Below the pieces are notes generated by a model. It saw only the letters and a program-made list of their open reading frames with translations, was not told the DNA's origin and did no database searches. DNA of 64,000 nt from Sternotherus odoratus (Eukaryota; Chordata; Testudines; Kinosternidae): the NCBI GenBank assembly GCA_032164245.1, contig JAVMKO010000003.1:139799259-139863258 (forward strand). The letters run 5' to 3'. Both the position numbers and the translations under genes were made by a program. Below are positions 55,030 to 64,000 of this stretch, in pieces (within the stretch, counting starts at the first letter, position 1; every line of letters begins with the position of its first letter).

Positions 55030-56188
55030 TCTATCTATATAAAAGTCAAATGGTGTGTGCGTGTATGCGTGTATGCATGCGTGTGTGTATGTATGTTCCC
55101 TTACTCCTTCCACACCGTTTGAGCTAGAGACTTGACATTTGGTACAGTTATAGGCCTTAGGGTCCTAATCAGGGTAAGAGTTGAAAATTTTTCAAATCTG
55201 ACCTCTGACGCCCCCCAGGGGTGAAATTCTTTAAAGCCCATTCACATCAGCTGGGCAGCAGGTTAACATCTGCTGTTCTCTGTGACATAGTTATGATGTA
55301 ATAATACCCCCCTCCAACGGACCCCGCACTCACTCAGCTCTCTGCCCCCGCCCCCCCTCCAACGGCCCCGGCACTCACTCAGCTCTCTCCCCCCTCCCCC
55401 CTCCAACGGACCCCACACTCACTCAGCTCTCTTCCCCCCATCCAGGGGCCCTCACACTTGCTGAGTTCTCTCCCCCCTCAGGAAAGAATTTAAAATTTTT
55501 AAAATCTCACCCCCCCTCCACTCGTTCAGCTCCCTCTCCCCCCCCCCCCAACGGACCTTGCACTCGCTCAGCTCTCTCGCCCCTCAGGTAAGAATAATTT
55601 TTTTTTTAAATCTCCCCCTCCTCCCCCCACTCCAACACCCCCCACCCACTCGCTCAGCTCTCTCCCCCCCCCTCCAACGGACCCCGCACTCGCTCAGCTC
55701 TCTGCTCCCGCCCCCCCTCCAACGGCCCCGGCACTCGTTCAGCTCTCTCCCCTCTCCCCCCTCCAACGGACCCCACACTTGCTCAGCTCTCTTCCCCCCA
55801 TGCAAGGGCCCCCACACTCACTGAGCTCTCTCCTCCCTCAGGAAAGAATCGAAAATTTTTAAAATCTCACCCCCCTTCCTCCGTCCAACGGCCCCCGCAC
55901 TCGCTCAGCTCCCTCTGCCCCCACCAACGGACCTTGTACTCGCTCAGTTCTCTCGCCCCTCAGGTAAGAATTGAAAAATTTTAAAATCTCCCCCTCCTCC
56001 CCCCATTCCAATGCCCCCCACCCACTCGCTCAGCTCTCTCCCCTCTCCCACCCTCCAACGGACCCCGCACTCGCTCCGCTCTCTGCCCCCCTCCAACGGA
56101 CCCCACACTCGCTCAGCTCTCTTTGAGCAACGCTGGGTCCCCTTCCCCCCCTCCGACGGACCCGAGCAACGCCGGGTATTTCTGCTAG
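55030..56188 (+). mobile_element. Non-autonomous Helitron with both ends (1159 bp)
   Basis: The 5' end is TCTATCTATATAAAAGTC after an A. The 3' end is a short hairpin (ACCCG...CGGGT around AGCAACGC) followed by ATTTCTGCTAG, with T as the next base: the TC...CTRR arrangement between A and T typical of Helitrons, without TSD. The interior holds a GT-rich patch, CACACCGTTTGAGCTAGAGA, and a large C-rich minisatellite. There is no Rep/helicase frame, so it needs an autonomous partner. Confidence 0.87.
55311..56130 (+). repeat. Higher-order minisatellite inside the Helitron
   Basis: The basic unit of about 36-40 bp is CTCCAACGGACCCCGCACTC then GCTCAGCTCTCT plus a C run. These are organised into a larger unit: the segment starting CCTCCAACGG recurs at 55311, 55671 and 56052 (periods 360 and 381 bp). 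Each large unit also has TCAGGAAAGAAT...AAAATTTTTAAAATC and TCAGGTAAGAAT spacer blocks. The copy at 268-603 has only about two basic units. Confidence 0.82.
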
Positions 56189-57327
56189 TGTGTGATAAAT
56201 CCTATTATATATGAGGTGAATTCCTTACTGTAAGAAACCTCCCATAAAATTATGCTATTAAAATATTTTCATTAACATAAAAAATGCATCTTGAGAATCA
56301 TCTTTTTTCTCCCAATTTATTTACAATCATTAAGGGCTCTTTGAAGACCCTCATGATATATTTTATTTTTAATCAACAAACTGTTTCTAGCATCTTTTAA
56401 ATTCCATTTGCCAGAAGTAAAGCATATGTTTAGCACTCAGGAAACGCTTTAGAGGATTAAAAATCACAGTGTGAAGAGGAAAATGATACCCTAAACCTCC
56501 CCTGCACTCAGACGAGCAGACAGCCACATCATGTGTAGCTGAATCAGACTTTAGGAACTGCTTGCATAAACTATGGAAACGTCTGGCAAGATAAAATGTA
56601 CCCTGAGCTGGAAGAAAATGAGTCAATGGTCACATGATGTTCCATGGCAAGAACTTTAAAACAAACTTTCAGAAACTCATTCAACATATGTTGATGAACA
56701 CACAGATGAAAGCATGTATTGTACAGATGGGAATTCCAGTGTCTTGCTCAGGGACTTCAGAACTTATGAAAGAAAGCATTTACAGTGTAATTTCTAGGAC
56801 AAACACCAAAAAAACCACCTTCATCAGACTGGTATAGTAGTTATGAAAGTCTTGTTTTCCTGAACATACTGAAGTGTTCACACATAGACATGTGGTATTC
56901 AAGCTTAACTCATCTGTCCCTTGGTGCATTCTTCATCACTAAAAGAGAAAAAAAAAAAAACAGAAGAAAATGGGAAAGGCTGCTGCTGAAAGAAAAGCTC
57001 CATTTTATTCAATCTATGCATGAAAAAGAAGAGAATGATCAAGGTCTTTTTCCAGGTTAGTTCTCACATGCCTTGTGAATTTGAACTCCACTTGGAACGT
57101 TTTACTGAGTTTTACAGACCTCAGAATCATTGGGTGATTTTTTAAAAATATACATCCAAAGGATGGAAGAAAATAATTTCTTTCTTCAAACTGGCTGGGT
57201 TTTATTGGAGGGGGGAGGGGGTTTATGATCTTTTTTTAAAAAGTCGTCATAGAAAACTTTGCTTTGGCTCAGCTGGATGTTTAAACAATGTAATATCCAA
57301 ATTAGAATGCCCAAAGACGTAGGGTAA
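56189..57327. other. Unique-looking AT-rich DNA
   Basis: Nothing recognised; an A run at 56947-56960. Confidence 0.35.
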
Positions 57328-57425
57328 GGATTTTGAAGAGGCCTAAGAAAGTAAGGTGCCATCGTCTACTGACTTTCAGTGGGATGTGGACATTTTACCC
57401 GGCTCCAACCCTTTGAAAATCCCAA
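57328..57425. repeat. Palindromic MITE, GGATTTTCAAA family (decayed)
   Basis: GGATTTTGAAGAGGCCTAAG opens and CCCTTTGAAAATCCC closes, with TGACTTTCAGTGGGATG inside. Same family as 3579-3680. Confidence 0.45.
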
Positions 57426-58182
57426 CCTTAAAGATGTGCAAAACTTGGTGCATTTTGTTCGCAAGTATTCATGCAAATTGTTTTAGTTTGGATTGGTTTG
57501 CACCTCTCAAGTGTCACATTTGGGGGATCACAGAAAACCTCAAAACAACAACAATTTTGCCCCAAACCACCTATTTGTAGTTCAATAAAAGAATTTCCTG
57601 ATGAGCCTAAAATAGATCTCACTTTGCTCTAAACTCAGCTTGTGTTTACTTAAACTTGGAGCAGCTCAGCCCAAGTTCACCAAAGTATTTGCAATATATT
57701 TTGGCAAACTTAGTCCACATTTTGAATTTGTAACAAAACTCATTACGGGTAAGGAGGTGAGAATAGCAGGGGACCTTTTAACGTTTACAGAGTGTTCCTT
57801 CAGAAGGGTACTTATCATAGTTGAGACTTTATCAGCCATATTTTCCACTGGCTTCAAACCAGCCTCCACGTTTTTTTGCATATAACACCATATTTGAATG
57901 CAGACACCGGCATAAGTGAGCACAACTTGATTAGTTAAATGCACAAGTGCCCACACCACAGTAGAGATAGAGACAGACTCTCATATATGGTTTCTGAGCA
58001 CACAAATGGGTAAGCATGGAGCATTTCAGGTTCAGGGGCCCATCTAAAAATGTTGCATTATATATTTTAAACGAAGACCTAAGATGGAAAACAATTTGAA
58101 AAACCTTGCTACTATGATTATGAAATATTTTAACCATATACATGTTTTGCAATACTTATATCCTTATCCTCAGCTATTCTAA
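57426..58182. other. Unique-looking DNA
   Basis: No element recognised. A 97-codon minus-strand frame (57666-57959) has no known motif. Confidence 0.33.
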
Positions 58183-58517
58183 GTATATGTCTACACTAAA
58201 GCTGGAAGGGTGACTAAGGTAGTCTACTAGAAATAGATGTGTAACCCCAGTGGTGCAAGCAGACGGAGAAGATAACGTCTCCAAATATGATTCCATCTGA
58301 GCCCATAGGTACTGGGGGGGGGGGGGGAAGGAAGTGTGCTCTTAACTCAGGTTAGCTAACCCATGTTAGCTAACTCAGATTGGAATAGCAATGAAGACAT
58401 GGCAACTTGTTTTTTTTAATTCAGATTAGCATCTTGAGTTAAATCTTATAGGGAAGGCTGAGTTTAGCTAACCCAAGTTAGAAATGCACTTTTTTTTTTG
58501 CAATGTGGACATACCCT
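58183..58517. mobile_element. TIR element, GGGTATGTCTACACT family (335 bp)
   Basis: The left end GTATATGTCTACACTAAAGC and the right end GCAATGTGGACATACCCTA are inverted partners. Inside, GGTTAGCTAACCCATG and GTTAGCTAACTCAG form further inverted pairs. A G14 run (58314-58327) lies in the middle. Same end type as 32017-32830. Confidence 0.65.
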
Positions 58518-59662
58518 AAGGCCCTGTTATGCTCTACTCTGGCAGTATAAATAGGCTGTAGTAGTGTTACTGGGAACGAGGGCCACAGAATTTAATGTTA
58601 CGGTTAAGGTTCCTTCATTTAGCAACTGTTATCCCACCTCTTCTAAGGAACATCACAAGAGGAACATACGCACCCTTCAACTCCCATTGTCAGTTTATTA
58701 ATTGACTTGTGCATGTACTTTTACAACTTAAGCTACTCAAATGCTTTTAAAATCAGGAATACATTTTATAACTGGGCAAACGTCAAACTGAAATAAGTGG
58801 AGTTACATCACAGATGAAGTTGGCCTATTCTTAAAATTATTAATCTTGGTCCATCTGCTGCAGTTTTCTTCTTAGTCCTTGTTCAGGCAAAACTCTCATT
58901 GTTTCAGTCTGCATTGAACTGAGTAAAATAATAATTAATACTAATGAGGATTTAGCTCCTCGTGCCGTGTCTCATTAAAATGGCATTAACTTTTATTTTT
59001 TGGCCCTCTGCTAATTGACCACAGTGGCAATATGAGATTTCTTGGCTGGCTGCATAGATATGTGTTGGGGTTTATAATTATTTTGTAAATTACTTTTGCT
59101 GTAACATCCAGCCTATGCACTGAAATACTTGAAGATTGTGGTTTTCAATGAGGTGCAGCTGTTCTTACAAAGATCTGATTTTCATTGCCATTCCTTTTCT
59201 GTTGGTGCTCTGTCTGTAATAAGATTGTCCCGTAACTTCCCCAGCTGTTAACGATATGCTAAAGAGTCAGGCTAGCACTTTGATCCAAGATGTGAATTTT
59301 GATCTATTTGTCAATCATATCAAGAAAGAGAAAATAAATATACAGTACTACATATGCTTTGACACTAGCATCCTCCCCTCTGCAGGTTTGGATTGGCTGA
59401 GAGGACTGCAGATAAATGCTGCAGGAACCCCCAAAACCTGGCTATCCACATTTCTGGTTTTGACCTTATGTGTGTGTTGTTTGAGGGGCAGTGATATAGT
59501 AGTAGATAATGATCCATGGTTTGAAGTAAGCAGTTCCAAAAAATTAGCATACTTGGAGTGTGATCAGTTGAGCATTTCATTTAGCTATTTTATAATTGCT
59601 TGCTATCAAGCAGAAAGTACAGAAGGGAATTATTGAACAATTGATCTTTTCAAATGTTAGAC
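58518..59662. other. Unique-looking DNA
   Basis: A 126-codon frame (59256-59636) was checked for family motifs and none was seen. Confidence 0.35.
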
Positions 59663-60279
59663 CGGGGTGGGCAAACTACAGCCAGTGGGCCGGTTCTGTC
59701 TGGCCCCCCCAAACTCCCAGCTGGGGAGGTTAGCCCTTCCCCCTCCCCCACTGTTCCCTCTCACCCCCTCTGCAGCCTCAGCGCGCTGTGCAAGCAGTGG
59801 TCTGGGGGGCGGAGCTGCGTGCTCCGGTGGACCAGCGCAACAGCATGTCTGGCTCCAGGCCAGACACATTGTTCTGAGCAGTGTGGTAAGGGGGCCGGGG
59901 GTTGAATAAGGGCCAGAGTGTCTCGGGGTGGTGGTCAAGAGATGCGGGGGTTGGATAGGGTGTGGGAGTCCCAGGGGGCCTGTCAGGGGGTGGGGCTGTG
60001 ACTAGGGGTTGGGGCAGTCAGGGGACAGGGAGCAGGGGGGTTGGATAGTGGGTGGGGTCTTGGTTAGGGTGGGTCTCCGGAGGGAGTAGTCGGGACAAGG
60101 AGTGAGGGGGGTTGGATGGGTTATGGGTTCTGAGGGGGGCAGTTAGGAGGTGAAAATTGAGAGGGGGTCAGACGGGGGCGGGGCCAGGCTGTTTGGGGTG
60201 GCACAGACTTCCCTACCCGGCCCTCCATACAATTTTGAACCCTCATGTGGCCCTTGGGTCAAAAAGTTTGCCATCCCTG
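59663..60279. mobile_element. Non-autonomous hAT (617 bp) with G-rich minisatellite
   Basis: Ends CGGGGTGGGCAAACTAC and AAAAGTTTGCCATCCCTG are inverted partners of the CAGGGGTGGGCAAACT type. Flanks TGTTAGAC (59655-59662) and TGTTAAAC (60280-60287) match at 7 of 8. The left end appears to have lost its second base. Inside, GGGGGTTGGATAGGG-like units recur near 59945, 60037 and 60108. Confidence 0.8.
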
Positions 60280-60394
60280 TGTTAAACACCCCCCCAACAG
60301 AGGCCCTGATTCAGCAGGTTACTTTAAGCATGTGAGTAGTCCTATTCCCTCTGATGGGACTAATCCCACGCTTAAGTACCTTGCTGAACTGGGG

Positions 60395-60668
60395 TCTCAA
60401 CGGGTGCATCTACACAGCATTTTGGAGTGCGCCTCTCAGCCCGACAGCCTGGGGCTAGCGTGGCTCATGCTAGTGCTCTCAACATAGCTGTATAGTGAGC
60501 ACACTGAGGTTGCAACTTGTGCTGGAGCTCTGGCTCTGAAGCCAAAGGAGATGGGTGAGCTTCGGGGCCCAGCCTAAGCAGCAACTTCACAGCACTGTCT
60601 ATATACAGTTATTTTTAGAGCATTCGTCCTTCTCGCCCTAGTCTGTCAGCCCAGGCTAGGAGGCTTGT
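60395..60668. repeat. Possible TIR element (tentative)
   Basis: GGGTGCATCTACACAGC at the left resembles the GGGTATGTCTACACT type end. A right partner is not clear; the interior has AGCCTGGGGCTAGCG and CTCAACATAGC words. Confidence 0.28.
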
Positions 60669-60738
60669 TCCAGAATATTGTGTACATAAATCCAGTTTGG
60701 GAGTCAAACTCGATCCTTGTACCTGACTTTAAGAGGCC

Positions 60739-60813
60739 TGGAGCCTAATCCAAAGTCTGTTGACATTAATGGAAAGACTCTATGCAGACTTCAGTAGGCT
60801 TTGAATCAAGTCC
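60739..60813. repeat. Palindromic repeat, GATCCAAAGC family
   Basis: GGAGCCTAATCCAAAGTCTG at the left and TAGGCTTTGAATCAAGTCC at the right are inverted partners, with GACATTAATGG and CAGACTTCAG pieces inside. The clearest palindrome of the three copies. Confidence 0.55.
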
Positions 60814-62054
60814 TGAGAGCAGTACAGAAGCAACATGCACAGCTTGGGAGGAGGGGTGTCCCATGGCACACACCAATCCATTTAATTCTCTCAGGGGTCA
60901 GCAGTGTCAGTCATCAGAGGATGTTTCATTCAGGTGGCCTTAGGCATATCTTGTGCTTGTCACAACCCAAAGTCAAGTCAGGCAATGGCAGTTCTATTCC
61001 TGGGTCTGCTAAAGATTTTTTGGATTTACTCAATGACTTTTGTATCCCTCCCCTCCCCCTTTTTTCTGCTGGGGAAAGGGGTGGGTAGGGAGTAGTCATA
61101 ATGTGTTTTAAATGATATAATTTAGAAACGAGCATTATTTCTATTCTGTGAAAATATGGTTATGTGTATTGGGCTAAATTTTCCAAATTCCCTTTAAAAA
61201 TGTGTGCACAAAATTTACCACTTTTGTCTGCATATTCAAAACTCCACAGATGTGTACAATCTGCTATTTACTTTGCACTTTCCTGAAAGTGACTTTGAAA
61301 AATTGGTCCATCAGTATTTCTTAAAAGACTCTAATCTCAGTTTAAAAGGGGGGACGGGGGGACAGGAGGAAAGCTGGCTCTCAGAGGATGCATTACATTT
61401 TAAGAGCACCCTGCAAGAGAGTAGCTTTTATTTTATAACTATGCCCTTAGAATACTAAGATTTACAACCCTCATTAATGTAATTTATAAGTCAAGATGAC
61501 AAGAGTTTTAAAAGGTCTGCAGCCCATCCAGTCAGCAACATCCAGACTGTTCAGGTTTGACCAACCTGATCTTGTAAAGTCAAGAAAACAAATATCAATC
61601 AATAAATAGCAGGCGTGAGAGTACTTAAAATGAAAAAAAAAAGAGAGTTCATTTCCTGGTAAGGGAGAGGGGCCAGGCAAGCCGCTGCCATTTTGCGTTG
61701 CAGAGAAAATATCACGAGGAAGTGAATTCTTGGTATTATTTCCTATTGAAACACTCTGAGAATTCTCTCTCTCTATCTTTTATGGTAGTTTGATGAGAAG
61801 CATGATAGGCAATGCTTGGAAATGGCTGGTTCAGAGACAGATTCAGGTCAAAGCAAGCCTGACCCTGTTAAGTGCCCAAGAGTCACATTTCCATCTTGCT
61901 ATCGTCAATAATAGCCCACACAGGTATTAACTTTCATATTTAAGTGACCTTCTATGCTTAGTGCTACTACTTAGAATATAATTAGTCAACATTATCACAC
62001 AGTTTCCCCTTTTTACTGAGAAGCAGAGTATCAAAAGCTAACGGAAGGAACGTT
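60814..62054. other. Unique-looking DNA
   Basis: No gene or element recognised. A-rich tract at 61630-61642. Confidence 0.33.
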
Positions 62055-62165
62055 GTCTGCCAGTCTGAGCAAGAGACTGGAGTATCAGGATTCTGAATTC
62101 CTTTCCTGGCTCTGCCATCAACTTTCTGGGTGGCCTTGAGCAAGGAACTGACAGACACTTTTTTT
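62055..62165 (+). repeat. MIR-like SINE fragment
   Basis: CTGAATTCCTTTCCTGGC, CTCTGCCATCAACTTTCTGG and GTGGCCTTGAGCAAGG match the MIR CORE segment order. The head is degraded. Confidence 0.62.
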
Positions 62166-62320
62166 AAAATTGGTCTATAGTTTCAGTGTTTTAGAAAGCT
62201 AGTACCTGCTTTTTGGAGCATCCATAGCTCCCAAAAAAAGTCATTAAGGCCAAGGTTTTCAAATGAGTCCATTCATTTTGGTTAGTTTAGTTTTTGGGGA
62301 CCCAATTAGAGACACCAAAG

Positions 62321-62434
62321 GTGGAATTTTCAAAGGTCCTTGGTATTGGCCTAACTCTCCTCCCACTGAATTTCGCCATTGACATAATTAGGAGCAGAGT
62401 CAAAGACCAATTCTAAGTACCTTTGAAAATCCCA
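62321..62434. repeat. Palindromic MITE, GGATTTTCAAA family
   Basis: GTGGAATTTTCAAAGGTCC opens and GTACCTTTGAAAATCCC closes, and the inside (GGCCTAACTCTCCTCCCACTG) is partly mirrored by AATTAGGAGCAGAG. Same family as 3579-3680. Confidence 0.52.
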
Positions 62435-62877
62435 ACTTTACCCTGAAGGACCAGATTTTCAGCATGACACAATACAACAGAATTGTCAATAAGATGAACA
62501 CCCAAAACTTGGAGGGAGGGGTGCGGTTGTGCACACACCCTTTTCTCCTCTTTTTGCCTTTTCCTTTCTTTTCATACATTCCTTCCTTTTCATTTTCACG
62601 CAAACTTTCCTTAGCCATGTGCTGTATCCCATCTCTGCTTTCACAACAAGGAGATCATAGAATAATGCCCCCACAGTGTCATCTTTGGGCGCACTGTATT
62701 GGAACTTTTAAAATAACCCAGAGTACCGCTCAAGCCATCACACACTCACTTTCTTGTCATTCATTTCAAATGTCTGAATGTGTACGTATTTGCTGACTAA
62801 TAGTAGCAGAGGCTGGGTATTGCAGCTACAGTCCAAGCTCTTTACAATCCTCCTGCAGTCCAGGGCGAATTCCACTG

Positions 62878-63005
62878 AATAAAAATTATTATTATAAACT
62901 TGTTTATGGTAGGAACCCCAACCGAAATCAGGACCACATTGTGCTATGTGCTGCAGAGAGTAGAATATAGTCCCCACTCTGAAGACCTTGCCATCTAAAT
63001 AGATA
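62878..63005 (-). repeat. SINE tail fragment, minus strand
   Basis: AATAAAAATTATTATTATA, GGTAGGAACCCCAACCG, ATCAGGACCACATTGTGC and CTTGCCATCTAAATAG are the antisense of the tail family at 690-800 and 19811-19905. Confidence 0.5.
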
Positions 63006-63039
63006 TAAGATATGGGGAGAGTTGATAATAGTCTTCATA

Positions 63040-63338
63040 TGTTAAGGGTTGTTATAAAAAGGATGGTGACCAATTGTTTTCTATGTCCATTGAAGGGAGT
63101 ACAAGAAGTAATGAGCTTAATCTGCAGCAAGGGAGATTTAGATTAGCTATTAGGAAAACTTTCCAACTATATAAATTTTAGTTAATCTCTGGAAAAAGCT
63201 TCCAATAGAGGTTGTGGAATCCCCATCAATGGAGGTTTTTAAGGACAAAGTCAGGAATGGTCTAAATTCACTTATGCAGAGGCTGGACTCAATGACTTCT
63301 TGAGGTCCTTCCAGTCCTACATTTCTGTGATTCTATGA
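63040..63338 (+). mobile_element. CR1 3' end
   Basis: AATGAGCTTAATCTGCAGC, AGGGAGATTTAGATTAGC, GAGGTTGTGGAATCCCC, GAGGCTGGACTCAATGAC and a terminal TTTCTGTGATTCTATGA form the usual CR1 3' region with a bird-like ATTCTATGA end, i.e. an old subfamily. Confidence 0.85.
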
Positions 63339-64000
63339 GACAGAGTTATAGCAGAGTTCCTGTGATAAACAACCCCCTCACTCCCCACCCCCGCCTCAAA
63401 ATAACCCTTCTACTTGCAAGAGAGAAAGGATTTTTTTTAATAGGACACGTCTGTACTAAAACACCTGCACTAAATAACTTTGTATCCATCTACTCTGAAA
63501 ATTTTCAGAGCCCAAATCTCATCCAAAATGCCACCTTTTCTGGATGAGGTAGAGAATTTTAGGAAAGCAAATCCTATTCACTATGGAATTCCAAACAGGC
63601 TTTCTGCAGATCTAATGCTTTCATCTATTGCAACGACTATCAAAAAAAGCACGGAAAATACATTTCAGACTTTAATAATAATAATAATTGAAAGTAGTTG
63701 TAAAAAAAAAACCACAGTATCAAAACAACATGGAAACGCTTTTATAACACTCGTGAGCTGGGTCTGCATTTCACCATTGTTATAAGTGAGTAAATGTCCA
63801 AAAGGACAGGACAGCATTCATTAGATGAGCACAATATCTCCTCTCCTCAAATGCCACCATCAGAAGGGAAGCTTACTCTCAACACGCACAGGATGAGAAA
63901 GTTACTGACACTGCAGAATAAACATAACACACTTGAGGACATTGGCAGGCTTTTGTCAATTAAATGAAGTCTCCAACAGCTCCTCAAAGGGCTAGTTACT
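63339..64000. other. Unique-looking DNA to window end
   Basis: Contains a short (TAA)n at 63673-63688 and A8-A9 runs. No gene recognised. Confidence 0.35.

Overview
This window looks like non-coding DNA, intergenic or intronic, from a large vertebrate genome, most likely a turtle. The best evidence is an almost complete CR1 LINE that ends in an eight-base tandem tail (TTCTTATG)5. Several older CR1 3' ends, MIR-like and tRNA-derived SINEs, hAT, Tigger and Helitron DNA transposons and two TG...CA solo LTRs support this. A crocodilian or other sauropsid cannot be excluded from sequence alone. I found no convincing host gene exon, tRNA, rRNA, CRISPR array or bacterial-type operon. The only recognisable protein-coding sequence is CR1 ORF1 and ORF2, in decayed or frameshifted copies.

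Layout. 0-7.8 kb: a truncated Helitron, short fold-back retroposons at 1.87, 2.44, 3.05 and 6.25 kb, and otherwise AT-rich unique-looking DNA. 7.8-13.4 kb: a nested, GC-rich pile-up made of an AT-rich element, tRNA SINEs, two hAT elements of one family (8618-9044 and 9733-11224), and a minus-strand CR1 split by a solo LTR. 14.8-18.5 kb: the CR1 with an ORF1 esterase domain and an ORF2 endonuclease and reverse transcriptase broken by one frameshift. 18.8-24.7 kb: a Tigger MITE, a third copy of the GC-rich hAT in inverted orientation, a solo LTR and another hAT. 24.7-35.8 kb: mostly unique-looking DNA with SINE, hAT and TIR-MITE copies. 35.9-43.6 kb: a hAT inside a palindromic MITE, a CpG-rich hAT, a fold-back retroposon, and an old CR1 interrupted twice. 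43.6-55 kb: sparse repeats. 55.0-56.2 kb: a non-autonomous Helitron with both ends and a higher-order minisatellite inside. 56.2-64 kb: MITEs, a 617-bp hAT, SINE tails and one more CR1 3' end.

Main observation. A short retroposon superfamily with a shared head (GTAGCC-type start, then GTTAGTCT or GTTGGTCC) occurs at least nine times with two alternative bodies. Six of the nine copies are fold-backs: the insertion runs in sense, switches to antisense of itself, and in four cases is closed by a perfect 12-14 nt target-site duplication. One whole insertion is only 32 nt. This sense-then-antisense order differs from the usual LINE twin-priming inversion (antisense 5' part, then sense 3' part). 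It suggests self-primed or template-switching reverse transcription as a habit of this family. I cannot tell without a database whether the family is already described.
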